NCBI GenBank assembly: GCA_016717305.1
Contig: JADKFY010000003.1
Coordinates: 62,001-126,000 of the forward strand
Source: Flavobacteriales bacterium
GTDB lineage: Bacteria > Bacteroidota > Bacteroidia > Flavobacteriales_F > PHOS-HE28
Length of the DNA: 64,000 bases
Direction: 5' to 3'
Part shown: positions 42,678 through 52,916 of the stretch, piece after piece
Layout of the letters: every line of letters starts with the position of its first letter
Position numbering within the stretch: the stretch's first letter is position 1
Position numbers and translations under genes: made by a program
The notes under the pieces: model-generated
What the model was told of the DNA's origin: nothing
Database searches by the model: none
What the model saw: the letters and a program-made list of their open reading frames with translations, nothing else

Positions 42678-44161
42678 CGTTTCCCGACCAGTTCACTGCA
42701 GGTGGAAACGGCGCTTACCGTAACGCCGAGCAAACCGTGAAGGTTCAGGTTCTGACCCGTGAGTAGCAAGTTCGGGACCTTGGTCCGCGGTGCGATGAAC
42801 GTGCGCATGGGATCTGCGCTGTTCTTGTGGATCCCGTACATGGAGCCGGTGGGCGATCCGATATAATCGCGGAAGGTGATCGGCGTGCTGCTGTGCATGG
42901 CCACCACACCTTGCGAAAGACCGGGGAATCGCTTCTCCAACACTGCCAGCAGTTCGCGTTCCTTCTTCTGCTTGAACTCTTCATAACCAGCGCCGCGTTC
43001 GCCGGGCTCGGCGATCGTGCTTGCTGATCCCGCCCATTGCTCCCATTCGGAGAAGCGCATGTAGGTCATGATGGTGATCGCATCGGCATAACCATCGGCC
43101 TTGGAGGACATCGGTGTGGTGAACATATAACCGGAAGGCCACGGCGAGCTGGACTTGTCCACTCCATCCCACACATTGTCCACGAATGAATGGTAGATGT
43201 TATGGTCCAGGTAAGGGAAGGCGTGTGGCTTCATCACCAAGTGAAGCGTAAACGAGGAAATGGTCTCTTCCAGCGAGCGTATGCGTTTTGTGTAGGCCGG
43301 GCGTAATTGTCCTTCACCCACCATATCCAACACCAAGGAGGGGTGAATGTTGGCGATGCAATGTTTGCAGCGGTAGACATCGCCATCGGCGGTACGAACG
43401 GCATGTATACCGTTATGACCCATATCGAAACCGACAACGTTCTTGCGTGAATGGATCACAGCCCCTTCTTTTCGTGCATTCGAGGCGAGGTATTTCGCGA
43501 ACTGCGATCCCCCATCAATACAGCGCCAGGAGCTTTCGATATAGGTGTTCACCACCAAGGCATGAACATAGAACGGAGAGCGATGGTCCCCGGCGTACAA
43601 CGGATTGCTGCCGCCCAATACGTTGCGCAGCGTCAGGTTATCGGTCAATGAAGCGATCACGTCTTGGGCATTCCAGTTCAGTTCATCGTTCATCCAGTCC
43701 GGCCGTTCATCGTACCGGACACGATAGAGCGGAAAACGTTCGCACACTTCACGGATCAGGTCGCAGAACTTTTGGATCGCTGGACGTTCTGTGGGGAAAT
43801 CCTGTACCAACCGCTCCACGAAATTCTCGTATCCCTGTGCGTAGGCATATTGTTTGGGATCTCCGGGCAGCTCTATACGGTCGAAACCGTCCATGTCCAT
43901 CCGGTGCAACTTCAGCTTATCCATTATGCCGAAGTAGTTCAAGTAGGTGTGCAAGTTCTGTCCGGGACAAAGGCCCCCGATGTAATGCACGCCGGTATCG
44001 AAGATCGTCTTGTCGCGGCTGAAGACCTGTAGGCTTCCACCGAGTTGGTGGTTCTTTTCCAGGACACACACGCTGTAGCCTTCACGCGCCAAGATGATCG
44101 CGCTCTCCAAACCGCCGAGACCGGCACCGATGATCACCACATCAAATTCGCGATCGCTCAT
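42644..44161 (-). CDS. CrtI/phytoene-desaturase-like FAD oxidoreductase
   Basis: The 505-residue protein has an N-terminal VVIIGAGLGGLESAIILAREGYSVCVLEKN dinucleotide fold and the family GGSLQVFSRDKTIFDTGVHYIGG. The C-terminus NLLLTGQNLNLHGLLGVTVSAVSTC is of the phytoene desaturase / retinol saturase type. In flexirubin/aryl-polyene clusters such enzymes are expected to desaturate or modify the polyene rather than a carotenoid. No phytoene synthase is present in the window. It overlaps the next gene by four bases (ATGA), indicating coupled translation with the exporter fusion. Confidence 0.82.
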   Translation of the reverse strand: MSDREFDVVIIGAGLGGLESAIILAREGYSVCVLEKNHQLGGSLQVFSRDKTIFDTGVHYIGGLCPGQNLHTYLNYFGIMDKLKLHRMDMDGFDRIELPGDPKQYAYAQGYENFVERLVQDFPTERPAIQKFCDLIREVCERFPLYRVRYDERPDWMNDELNWNAQDVIASLTDNLTLRNVLGGSNPLYAGDHRSPFYVHALVVNTYIESSWRCIDGGSQFAKYLASNARKEGAVIHSRKNVVGFDMGHNGIHAVRTADGDVYRCKHCIANIHPSLVLDMVGEGQLRPAYTKRIRSLEETISSFTLHLVMKPHAFPYLDHNIYHSFVDNVWDGVDKSSSPWPSGYMFTTPMSSKADGYADAITIMTYMRFSEWEQWAGSASTIAEPGERGAGYEEFKQKKERELLAVLEKRFPGLSQGVVAMHSSTPITFRDYIGSPTGSMYGIHKNSADPMRTFIAPRTKVPNLLLTGQNLNLHGLLGVTVSAVSTCSELVGKRYLVGRINSAS

Positions 44162-47100
44162 TTCCCTTTGTGCAGGATCACCAGTTCATTGGAAGTACGT
44201 GCCTCGCGTAGGGCCCATTCCACACGCAGGCCTGCTTCTTCGGCGATCGCCGCAATTGTTTCCTTCTTCATGAAATCCAATTCACCCTTTGCCATATTGA
44301 AACCCAGACCGATCGAAAGCCGTTCGGTCCACTTGGTTCGTTCATGTCGTTCATCGTTCGATGCGAATCCATCGCGCACGAAGATCGCGCCTTCGGGCGA
44401 AAGTCCGTTCGCGCAAGCCAAAAGCAATTCACGTTGCTTCGCCATTGTAAGGTAATGAAGGACATCCTTCAAGATGTAGGCATCTGCAGGTGGCGGGGCC
44501 AAATGCTCCAGATCGGCAACGGAGAAGTTGATACGAGGACCTTTTCCGAAGGCATGTTCCGCGATCGCCACCTTCTCGGCATCCCGCTCAAATCCTTGCA
44601 CGGTGCGGTCCTTGGCGCTCCATCCGAGCAGGAGCGAGACCATGCCATGTCCACTTCCGAGATCCACCACGCGCGCATCCAAGGGTATTCGTGCATGGAG
44701 CAGTTCATGCAACGCGACATCCATTTGGGATTTGATGCGTGTATACCATTCCAACACGGGGCCTTTGTACATGAAGTTGCGTACCAACTTTTCGTGGAAC
44801 CACTTTGGTGTTTCGCGCATGCTCCGGATGGCTTCGTACTCTTCCTTGTACCATGTCGCGATCTTCTTTGTGCGCTCGCGATCCCCGGTACCGAAACGGG
44901 GATCACCGGGTTCTATGGACGGCAAGGTGCGCATGCTGATGAGGGCGTTCTTCAACAATGCATCGTTCTTGCTCATCGCCGTCCCGATACCATGCAATAC
45001 CACCGGTACAATGGGAACTTGCAGGGCCTCCGCGATGTGGAAAGCGCCTTTGTGAAAGCGACCGATAGCGCCGTCAATGGAACGTGTCCCTTCGGGGAAG
45101 ATGATCACGGAAAGACCTTGCGCCATGGCCTCGCGCGCACGTTCGGTGTTCACTTCGACCCCATCTTCCGTGCGTAAGTAACCAGCGTAGCGCACAACCC
45201 TGCCGAAGAACGGACTGTTCCAAACCCACCGGTTTGTCATCATCACCACCTTGGGCGAGATCATGAGCATGGTGAGGATATCAACGAAGGAGGCATGGTT
45301 GGCAATGACGATCGATGGCCTGTCCACGATCACCTTGCGGAAGCCTTCGATGTCCTTCTTCGTATTCGCCATTACGTAAACGAGCGACCCCGTGAAAAGG
45401 CGTACCAAATTTCGAAGCCATTGTTGCTTCATGGGTTTCGGTGCAGGGATCACCAGCAGGACCAACCAATACAAGGAGAGGAGAATACAACCTAACAAGA
45501 AATATAGGAACGCGAAGGCGGAAATGAGGAACGAGAACAAGGTGAAGGGCTGTCTGCCCGAGGCGGCACGATCACCAATGAACAAGCGGAACAACACGGG
45601 TTGCACGGTGAGTGAAATGGTCAAAAGAACCACCATTCCCGTAACGCTCAACACCGCAATGGAACGCAAAGCGGGATGTTGGGCAAAGAGCAGTACACCG
45701 GTGCCAACGATGGTGGTTATACCGGACAGGATCACCGCATCACGGAAAGAACGGGAGTTGTCGGTACCGGTCCTATACCGTTCCAGCAGACCTTCGGTGG
45801 TAAAGATGCAATAGTCATCTCCCAGGCCGAAAACAAAGGTGCAAACGAGGATATTCACCAGATCGAATTGGATGCCGAACAAGCCACAGATCCCCAAGAT
45901 CCATACCCAACCGAGCGCCATGGGCAGGAAGGTGAGCAAGGTCAGTTCGATACGGCCGTAGGTGATCAACAACGCGAGGAAAACGATGATCGAAGTGCGC
46001 CAAAGGATATTCGACAGGTCGCTGCCCACCAACTGTTGGATACGCTCGTTGAGCATGCCCCGGTGAAGAACCACCGACGCGGGATCTCCGCGAACTGTTT
46101 TCTCAAGGCCTGCAATGGCATGGGGTGGCACCATCAACCGGCCGGCCACGATCACTTCGTTGTTCACGCGGGCCACCACTTCGCCACTGACCGCACGCAC
46201 CGCTTCGGTGGGTTGTGGTACTACACTTACCTGTAGTTGCCGCAAGAATGGATCAAAGGCATCTGCAGTAAAGCCATTGGATACAGCTGCACCGCGGAAC
46301 CAATTTGCGAATCGATCGCTTTCACCCTGCGGAAAAACAGAACGCCAGCTTGCGATCCGCTCTTCCGCACGTTGTTGCGATGGCCATAGATCAATGGGCA
46401 TGGCACCTTTCAACATCGGATCGGCACCCGGATCTTTCCGCAACTTGTCCACTGCACGTTCCAGTGCTTGTCTGGCTTCTTCCTCGCTGGCACCGGCACC
46501 TGCCCAGAACACGGGAACCGCCCGGGCCGTATCACCTTCCAAGGTGTTGCGAACCGCTTGCATTGGGGCAGAGATCCAACTCAAATGTTCGGGATCGTTA
46601 TCGTAGCTCACCTTACTAATGAAGGGGACGAGCGCCACGGTCACCACCAGCAAGAAGGTCAGTCGCCAGAAGGCACCACCTCGCTTTCGTTCCACGCTGG
46701 GCGACTCCTCCACCATTGAGCGCTCCGGTACAACAGAGAAGTGAGGGAGCACCAACAAGACCGTCAGTGCAGCACCGATCAGCATGAACGCTGCGATGAA
46801 ACCAAGATCGGCCAGGATCCTGCTCCCCACGAAGGAAAGCGCAGCGAAGGCAAGTGCGGTGGTAAAGCAGCCCAAAAGCATGGGTCCTGCAACATCCTTC
46901 AAGGTGGCCCGCACATTCCCGGTGTGGCGTAGGTGAGTGAAGAAGTGGAAACAATAGTCCAGCGCAATACCCAGCAAGGCGGCGCTCGCCCCCAAGGACA
47001 ACGCAGAGATCACGGGCCGAACGGTCGCAATGGCCCCAAGACCGATCGCGAAACCAACACCAGGTGGCACCAGGAACAACAAGGGAACACGTATGCTCCG

Positions 47101-47946
47101 GTACCGCCAGATCAAGAGCCCGATGATCAGGACAAGTGCAACGATGCTGGTGGCTTTTGCATCCTTGCCGATCCTTTCGGCATTCGCCACTGCCATGGGT
47201 ACACCACCGAAAGCAGCCCCTGTGGTACCGATCGCTTTGCTGTGGACGATCGCATCGTTCACCTTGCGCATAAGCCCTTCACCGTTCTCCGCAGCGGCGG
47301 CATTCGGGGAGAGCACCACAATGGCCATGGAACTATCTTGTGAGAACAGACCACCGTTGATCAGTTGCACGCCTGCGAGTTCGGCGGAGGCCATGGTGCG
47401 CGCCAACACCGGCGCTGCCAATCCCAAGGGATCCATTGCCATTCGCTCAGCATCCAACTCGGCGCCGGGTCTTGTCAACTCGTTCCGCAAGTCTGCAACC
47501 ACCTTCTGCAACGCAAGGCTGTCCATACCGGCCACTTGCTGCAAACGGGCACTATCCGCATACAAAGGCAAATTCTTCAGCACGTCGGAAACCGCCAATT
47601 GGAAACCCGCTGGGTCCGGTTCGAAGAAAACGCTGTCCACAAGATCGGGAAGATCCGTTCGAATGACTTCCACGAAACGCTGAGCACTAACGGTAAGGCT
47701 ATCGATATCAGTGGACCCTTCAGCCCGAAAGCCGACCACCATGCGCCCGGAGCTCCCGGCGGCATCCAGCAGGGCACGATACCCGTCCAAGGCCCGTTCA
47801 TGGGGCAATGCATCGAAGAGATCTTGACTGAAACGCGCGCGGGAAGCAGACAACAACGAAACGCCCACGACCGCGAACAGCGCTACAACCCACAGCCAGC
47901 GAACCCGCTTTGTACGGTCATAGATCCAAGCTACAAGTTCTCCCAT
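44158..47946 (-). CDS. Trifunctional MMPL exporter / lysophospholipid acyltransferase / methyltransferase
   Basis: The 1262-residue protein is a natural fusion. Residues 1 to about 790 form an RND/MMPL exporter with two blocks of membrane helices around large periplasmic loops (ALLGIALDYCFHFFTHLRHTG, FVFGLGDDYCIFTTEGLLERY). Residues about 850-1060 are a PlsC-like acyltransferase with NHASFVD (HX4D at H884-D889) and FPEGTRS. Residues about 1085-1262 are a class I methyltransferase with VVDLGSGHGM (Asp1095) and a DVLHYL segment. It would export and tailor the flexirubin/aryl-polyene lipid. The ATG at 47946 is preferred to upstream in-frame codons, giving MGELVAWIYDRTKRVRW before the first helix. 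Confidence 0.88.
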   Translation of the reverse strand: MGELVAWIYDRTKRVRWLWVVALFAVVGVSLLSASRARFSQDLFDALPHERALDGYRALLDAAGSSGRMVVGFRAEGSTDIDSLTVSAQRFVEVIRTDLPDLVDSVFFEPDPAGFQLAVSDVLKNLPLYADSARLQQVAGMDSLALQKVVADLRNELTRPGAELDAERMAMDPLGLAAPVLARTMASAELAGVQLINGGLFSQDSSMAIVVLSPNAAAAENGEGLMRKVNDAIVHSKAIGTTGAAFGGVPMAVANAERIGKDAKATSIVALVLIIGLLIWRYRSIRVPLLFLVPPGVGFAIGLGAIATVRPVISALSLGASAALLGIALDYCFHFFTHLRHTGNVRATLKDVAGPMLLGCFTTALAFAALSFVGSRILADLGFIAAFMLIGAALTVLLVLPHFSVVPERSMVEESPSVERKRGGAFWRLTFLLVVTVALVPFISKVSYDNDPEHLSWISAPMQAVRNTLEGDTARAVPVFWAGAGASEEEARQALERAVDKLRKDPGADPMLKGAMPIDLWPSQQRAEERIASWRSVFPQGESDRFANWFRGAAVSNGFTADAFDPFLRQLQVSVVPQPTEAVRAVSGEVVARVNNEVIVAGRLMVPPHAIAGLEKTVRGDPASVVLHRGMLNERIQQLVGSDLSNILWRTSIIVFLALLITYGRIELTLLTFLPMALGWVWILGICGLFGIQFDLVNILVCTFVFGLGDDYCIFTTEGLLERYRTGTDNSRSFRDAVILSGITTIVGTGVLLFAQHPALRSIAVLSVTGMVVLLTISLTVQPVLFRLFIGDRAASGRQPFTLFSFLISAFAFLYFLLGCILLSLYWLVLLVIPAPKPMKQQWLRNLVRLFTGSLVYVMANTKKDIEGFRKVIVDRPSIVIANHASFVDILTMLMISPKVVMMTNRWVWNSPFFGRVVRYAGYLRTEDGVEVNTERAREAMAQGLSVIIFPEGTRSIDGAIGRFHKGAFHIAEALQVPIVPVVLHGIGTAMSKNDALLKNALISMRTLPSIEPGDPRFGTGDRERTKKIATWYKEEYEAIRSMRETPKWFHEKLVRNFMYKGPVLEWYTRIKSQMDVALHELLHARIPLDARVVDLGSGHGMVSLLLGWSAKDRTVQGFERDAEKVAIAEHAFGKGPRINFSVADLEHLAPPPADAYILKDVLHYLTMAKQRELLLACANGLSPEGAIFVRDGFASNDERHERTKWTERLSIGLGFNMAKGELDFMKKETIAAIAEEAGLRVEWALREARTSNELVILHKGK

Positions 47947-48088
47947 ACCCCGCAATAGTGCCGCATCGGTTGTAAACTTAATGGGTGGGGGGGAATGATG
48001 TCGCACAACGGAAGCTCATTTATTCGCCTCTCACGACACGAAACCACAAGTTCTATCCCGCACTGGACTGCCTTCAGCATCCTTTCGT

Positions 48089-49030
48089 TCACCCTGAGAT
48101 CACCTGCACATACTTATCAAAAAGCTTTCCTCCCCAACTCGTCTTCCTTAGCCACTCGAATAGCACGATCCCAGCAACCGCACAAAGGATACCGGCCAAA
48201 ACATCAAGGATGTAATGATGCGACGTGTACACCGCAGCGAACCAGATCCCGACCATGACGATCAGGAAGAACACGTTGATCGTGCCGGACCGTGCCTTGA
48301 TACCGGTATAGAGGACCAACAATGGATAGGCCGAATGCAGGGATGGCATGGCCGCGAAAACGTTTGAGCTTTTCGAATAGAGCCCTGCAAAAATGGATGT
48401 TCTGGTCAGCGTATCAAAACGCACAAGTCCGGCGGTGTTCCCTGGGGTTCCCTTTAGTAGGTCGAAGCCGCACTCTTTCACGTACCACGGTGGCGCTGCT
48501 GGATAGAGGTAGTAGATCACGAAGCCGATAAGGTTCACGAGCAGGAAGGTCAGGGCGAAACGTAGGAACCGATCCTTGTCATGCACGAACAAGTAAGCTG
48601 CGAATGCTAAAGGAACTGGAACCCAACACAGGTAGAAAAGGCCGGATAGAAGATCCAGAACGGACTGTTTGTGGAGTTCGAGAAATTCATTCGGCGTAAT
48701 GGAAATCCCTGCCACATCGATCCCGAACCAGGAGCGCTCCCATTCGTAAAGATCTGCAATGTGAACGGTGTTGACCGTGTAGTTCGGAAAGGCCTTCATC
48801 AGATCGAAGATCACCCAGAAGACAATGAAGATCGAGAAACCGAGGATCCACCGACGGGTGATCGAAGATGCCATGTACAGCCCGGAGAACAGCGCCACAA
48901 GAATGAATTGCTCGGCACGAGGTCCGATCAAATAGCCGGCAACGACCAAGTAGTTGGCCGATGCCATCACTGGTACTATGGCCCTACGCCACGGGCTAGG
49001 ATCCATGACCGCACGTTGCCCATCGTTCAT
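48089..49030 (-). CDS. Aur1-like PAP2 transferase, probable inositol phosphoceramide synthase
   Basis: The 313-residue protein has about six membrane helices and the inositol phosphoceramide synthase (Aur1/Ipt) motifs: YPAAPPWY (176-183), MPSLHSAYP with His232, and SHHYILD with His272 and Asp276 spaced as in the Aur1 catalytic triad. It would transfer phosphoinositol from phosphatidylinositol to ceramide, releasing diacylglycerol. It is the last gene of the inositol-lipid operon and overlaps the DUF4833 gene by four bases. Sphingolipid backbone genes are not in the window. The alternative is a generic lipid phosphatase, less likely given YPAAPPWY and the partners. Confidence 0.82.
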   Translation of the reverse strand: MNDGQRAVMDPSPWRRAIVPVMASANYLVVAGYLIGPRAEQFILVALFSGLYMASSITRRWILGFSIFIVFWVIFDLMKAFPNYTVNTVHIADLYEWERSWFGIDVAGISITPNEFLELHKQSVLDLLSGLFYLCWVPVPLAFAAYLFVHDKDRFLRFALTFLLVNLIGFVIYYLYPAAPPWYVKECGFDLLKGTPGNTAGLVRFDTLTRTSIFAGLYSKSSNVFAAMPSLHSAYPLLVLYTGIKARSGTINVFFLIVMVGIWFAAVYTSHHYILDVLAGILCAVAGIVLFEWLRKTSWGGKLFDKYVQVISG

Positions 49031-49593
49031 CGATAGTAGAGCTCTGAGATGGGTGCTCCGTTAACAGGATCCGATCCGGAGAACTCTGCATATTCCACGT
49101 TCGGGAACCAGTACGTTCCTCCATTGATCTGAATGAACACACGGTCCAATAGCATCAGTTTCTCATTCACCACGACCATGGCATGTCTTGCCGCCGTTCC
49201 CGCTCCATTCTTATAGACATACACGGGCATTTTATCAAAACCTATGCAACGAAGCTCGATCTTGTCGCCAAGGTCCTTGGTACGCAGGCCATAAACAAAG
49301 GTGCGTTGGACAAAGTCCAGCTCCTCCCTCCTGCCATCCTCTTGGTACCTGCGCCAGTAGACATCCACCGGATCTTTGGAGTTGATCGATCCGTCCGGCT
49401 TCAGTTTCAAGGCGTAGATGATCGTATTTTCATTCACGCTCCGTTGGATATAGAACAGCATGTTCGGCTCATTGGGCACAGTGAATTCGAATGCCGATGT
49501 ATCCGTGTTTCCCGGATCGGAAACGCCACTTGGCCCATTGGACATGCCGCTGAACAACAGGAATGGGATGATGAACAGGCCGAATGTTCTCAT
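49027..49593 (-). CDS. DUF4833 protein in the inositol-lipid operon
   Basis: The 188-residue protein has a signal peptide (MRTFGLFIIPFLLFSG) and a DUF4833-like beta-rich domain: FYIQRSVNENTIIYALKLKPDG, DPVDVYWRRYQEDG, the FVYGLRTKD strand, KNGAGTAARHAMVVVNEKLMLLDRVFIQI. The function is unknown. It overlaps the CDP-alcohol phosphatidyltransferase gene upstream and the Aur1-like gene downstream by ATGA, so its stoichiometry is tied to lipid synthesis. A periplasmic role in handling or sensing the product is possible. Confidence 0.75.
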   Translation of the reverse strand: MRTFGLFIIPFLLFSGMSNGPSGVSDPGNTDTSAFEFTVPNEPNMLFYIQRSVNENTIIYALKLKPDGSINSKDPVDVYWRRYQEDGRREELDFVQRTFVYGLRTKDLGDKIELRCIGFDKMPVYVYKNGAGTAARHAMVVVNEKLMLLDRVFIQINGGTYWFPNVEYAEFSGSDPVNGAPISELYYR

Positions 49594-50336
49594 GACCGAT
49601 CCGATCCGGTATTTTCAATGGCACGACGGGAATCCCGCAGTCGATTGATCGCAGTAATGTTCGTAAGGACCGCCATAACCGCGATCGGGAAGGTAAATAT
49701 GGAAATGGTCTCGAACACCGGGAACGGAATTCCATCAATGTGGACCTGGTAACTACCGCCGATCACTTCAGCCATCAGCCCGCAGGCCAAGGCCGAAACG
49801 CCGGTAAGTACAACACGTTCTGGGCGTTGCATCAAGCCACCCTTGCATTCTATGCCAAGTCCTTCCGCACGCGCACGTACGTAGCTCACCATCATGGAAC
49901 CGATAAGCGCAACGAACGCCAGTAAGGAGCTGAGGAAATAATCTTGGGAAATAAGGTAGTAACAGATGCCCAAGAACATGACCAATTCACTGTACCGATC
50001 GATCACCGAATCGTACAGCGCACCAAAAAGGGATGATGTTCCACTCGCACGGGCGACCTGCCCATCGAGCATATCGAACAGACCAGCGAACAGGATCAAC
50101 GCACCTGCCCACCCGACATAGCGTAGGTCTCCACGCTCACCAAACTCTGCACCGCAAATGAATATGGCGGCAACACCTCCGTTAAGCATAAGCCCGAACG
50201 TTGTGATCTTGTTGGGTGTAACACCCATGCGAACGAGAAAGTTGACCAAGGGGTCGATCAAGCGATAGATACCGCGCTGTAGGCCTTCACGAATGGGCCT
50301 TCCCGGCGTAACATCGATAAGTGTGTTGTTCTCCAT
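49590..50336 (-). CDS. CDP-alcohol phosphatidyltransferase, probable phosphatidylinositol-phosphate synthase
   Basis: The enzyme would condense CDP-diacylglycerol with inositol 1-phosphate to give phosphatidylinositol phosphate. The 248-residue protein has about six helices and the full family motif D88-x2-D91-G92-x2-A95-R96-x8-G105-x3-D109-x3-D113, within FDMLDGQVARASG and LFGALYDSVID. The choice of alcohol is inferred from inositol-phosphate synthase and a PgpA-like phosphatase in the same operon. ATG 50336 gives MENNTLIDVTPGRP; the longer frame would run into the DUF5686 gene. It starts 4 bases after the DUF5686 stop. Confidence 0.85.
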   Translation of the reverse strand: MENNTLIDVTPGRPIREGLQRGIYRLIDPLVNFLVRMGVTPNKITTFGLMLNGGVAAIFICGAEFGERGDLRYVGWAGALILFAGLFDMLDGQVARASGTSSLFGALYDSVIDRYSELVMFLGICYYLISQDYFLSSLLAFVALIGSMMVSYVRARAEGLGIECKGGLMQRPERVVLTGVSALACGLMAEVIGGSYQVHIDGIPFPVFETISIFTFPIAVMAVLTNITAINRLRDSRRAIENTGSDRS

Positions 50337-50340
50337 TGCG

Positions 50341-52916
50341 CTAAAAATCCAACTTAAAACGACCTCGAATTCCCCATTCCGCAACATTCCCATGATCCAG
50401 GTACGAGAGTCGACGAACAAGGTCCACACGAAAAAGTTTAAAGATGTTAGCTATGCCAACGCTTGCTTCCATGTAGGGTCCTTGATCAAGGCTGAAGGTG
50501 GTTGTATTTCCCGTTCCATCGGTAGGAAAGCGCAAAAGGTTGGGATCGTTCCGTGGATCATTCTCAGCCCGCATTCCACCGTAAATGCCCTTAAAGGTCA
50601 TCACTTCCCTCCACTTCAGTTTCTTCAATAGCGGGATCTTATTGAAAAGCGCGCCGTTCAAGAAATAATCGATGTTGATGCTGACATATTCATCGCTCAC
50701 GAATTCCAAGAAATTCATGAGGTTGTACGATTGCAATTGGTACGAATAGGTCTGGTTCGCCCGATGGATCGCAAGCAAGGGGAATGGCACTTTGCCAATG
50801 ACCGTTCCACCTTCCGAAGTCACATCGGCATACCCGAACTGGGAGAAGTAGAAGCGTTTATAGATGTTCAATCGAAGGCTCGTATAGTTGTAGCCACTTC
50901 CCAGAATTCCATTGATCCCGCGTGCTGCATTAAGGGTTAGAATGGGATACTTGTTCGGCATGGGGATGCGGTAGGTCTTGCCTTGATAGAACTTCTCGTT
51001 GGGTGCCCAGCGCAATTCCAAAGTCGCCTCGCTCGTGGTCACATCCTGTTCGTTCTGTCTCGTTTCAAGGTCCAATGGTTCGGTGCCTGCTTGGAAGCGA
51101 AGGCCACCCGCAGCGGATTGTTTCCAATTCTTGAAGCCAAGCTTGAACGAAAAGCGGCTTGGGAATTCCTGCCAGTATTCAATGTTGGCGATATCGTTGT
51201 ACAGCCACTTGTCGTTCACACCACGTTTGAAGGAGAGCAAGATGAAATCCTCCTGAACGAATTGCAGCTCTTGCCCCGGGATCTTGGTGTCGCGCTGATA
51301 GCTGGCTCGGATCGCGCTGACAGGAAACTTCCAGATCGAGCGCCCGGACAGCGAGTACGTTGCACCTATCAGGTACTTCCAACGCTCATCCTTGAAGCCA
51401 TAGGCACCATAGCCTTCGAAGTAGATGCGTTCGCTGAAGTTCGTGGTTGTTCGCCCGCCGAGCCGCAGTCGAAATCCTTCAACCGGATTGAAACTGTAGA
51501 AGGTGTTCACCGGACCCAGTTCCCATGGCCCGAAATTCTTGAAGCCTGCGAGCAGCAGCGTGGCAATGTCCATGGTACGCCGGAAGGATGGCATCTTCTT
51601 CAGGCTGTCGATGTTCTGGTAGGTCTTCGATTCAGCAAAGCTCAAGGGATCGTGCCGGGCATTGCTCCAATACGATTCTCCTTGCTCCTCCACGTTCACG
51701 GTATCCGTTGGTTGTTCCGAATAGAATTCTTCCGGGTGTTCAATGCCAGCAACGACATTCTTCAAGGAGAAGCTGCGTTCACCGTAGATCCCGCCACCGT
51801 TCTTGGAGATCCCAAAGTCTGCCCGCATTCGACTGAAGGTCATTGGGTAGCGTCCGGTCGTGTCTTTTTCGAATCGTTGGTCGATCCTCAATTCCCGCAC
51901 CCAGTTAAGGTTGATGTTCTTGTTCAACCCCATATCCACTTTCCTTATGGAGTATTTGCCGTCCAACGAAACAAGGACCTGGCCTTGAAAAACGAAGTCG
52001 GACAAATTCCGTGGGATGAAGGACAATTGTACGAGTTGTTCACCGTCCAGATCCAATGTGTCCGTTATAAAGAATTCGTAGAACGTTGGTGCGCCATCTG
52101 CGATCGGGCTAAGGAACATGTTGGTGAGCACCGGTATGTTGTTCTCGTAGATATCGACCTCACTGTACAAGTAGTTCAAGTACGTGGCCAATCCCTCATC
52201 ATCCAAGTACTCTTCGAAGCTCACGCGCTTTACGCCCTTCACCACGGTTTTGGTGCGTTCCGGATCTCGTCGCCAGAAATTGTCCGTGATCGTCTCTTTC
52301 AAGTACATGGGCAGCACGGCCTTCCCTTCCAGAAGTGTGGTATCCACATTATCGAACATGAAGGCGTACTTCTTGAAAAGTTTGCGGCCTTTCAGGCGTT
52401 CCGTTACGCCGCTCAACGACATCTGGAGCTTCTCGTATTCTTCGTATTCCAGAAAATCATGGCTCTCGGTCCGGTTACTGTCCTTATGCGCGATCACTTC
52501 ACGGACCAGATCCACGGCCGGATTGTCCTTGTTCCGGTACTTGTGCTTCTCCCTACGCACAACCGCCTCGCGCAGCAGGATCGCATCTTGTTCCAACGAC
52601 ATGTTCAAGATGGTTTCCACCCCTGCGGGAACCGTTCGGACCAAGGCTTTGTACCCTAAGCTCTGAAAACGCACGGTGATGCATTCGGGCTTGTTGCAAC
52701 GTAACACGTACTTGCCATCCGGATCGGTAATGGTGCCTACCTGTGTGCCTTCGAAGACGACCGTAGCGAACGGGATGGGTGTTTTGGTCTCTGCATTGCG
52801 CAGCACGCCAAGGACCACGGTCTCCCCGTCGGCTGTGCTATCAAGGGCGGAAGGGCCACACACGTCATGAACATGACGACCAAACACGTTATGCTATTCC
52901 AAAGCACAACCTTCAT
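50341..52916 (-). CDS. DUF5686 outer-membrane protein with carboxypeptidase-regulatory domain, apparent frameshift
   Basis: The large frame encodes a CarboxypepD_reg-like domain (TPIPFATVVFEGTQVGTITDPDGKYVLRC) and a DUF5686 beta-barrel ending NVAEWGIRGRFKLDF. In the frame as given the N-terminus is odd (MFGRHVHDVCG). A signal peptide, MKVVLWNSITCLVVMFMT then CVALPPLIAQPT, is encoded from 52916 in another frame. Adding one G to the G4 run (52824-52827) joins them as PTGETVVLGVL, giving about 858 residues. The restored ATG overlaps the GtrA stop as ATGA, which supports the correction. Its barrel may move or display the inositol lipid; the function is not known. Confidence 0.8.

Noticed and set aside
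42644..44161. Carotenoid pathway based on the CrtI-like gene
   Set aside because: No phytoene synthase or cyclase is nearby; polyene genes surround it, so a role in flexirubin-type synthesis is more likely.
50983..52659. 558-codon open frame on the plus strand
   Set aside because: It is antisense to the DUF5686 gene, whose sequence has clear domain structure; the plus frame shows no recognisable motifs and is a shadow of codon bias.
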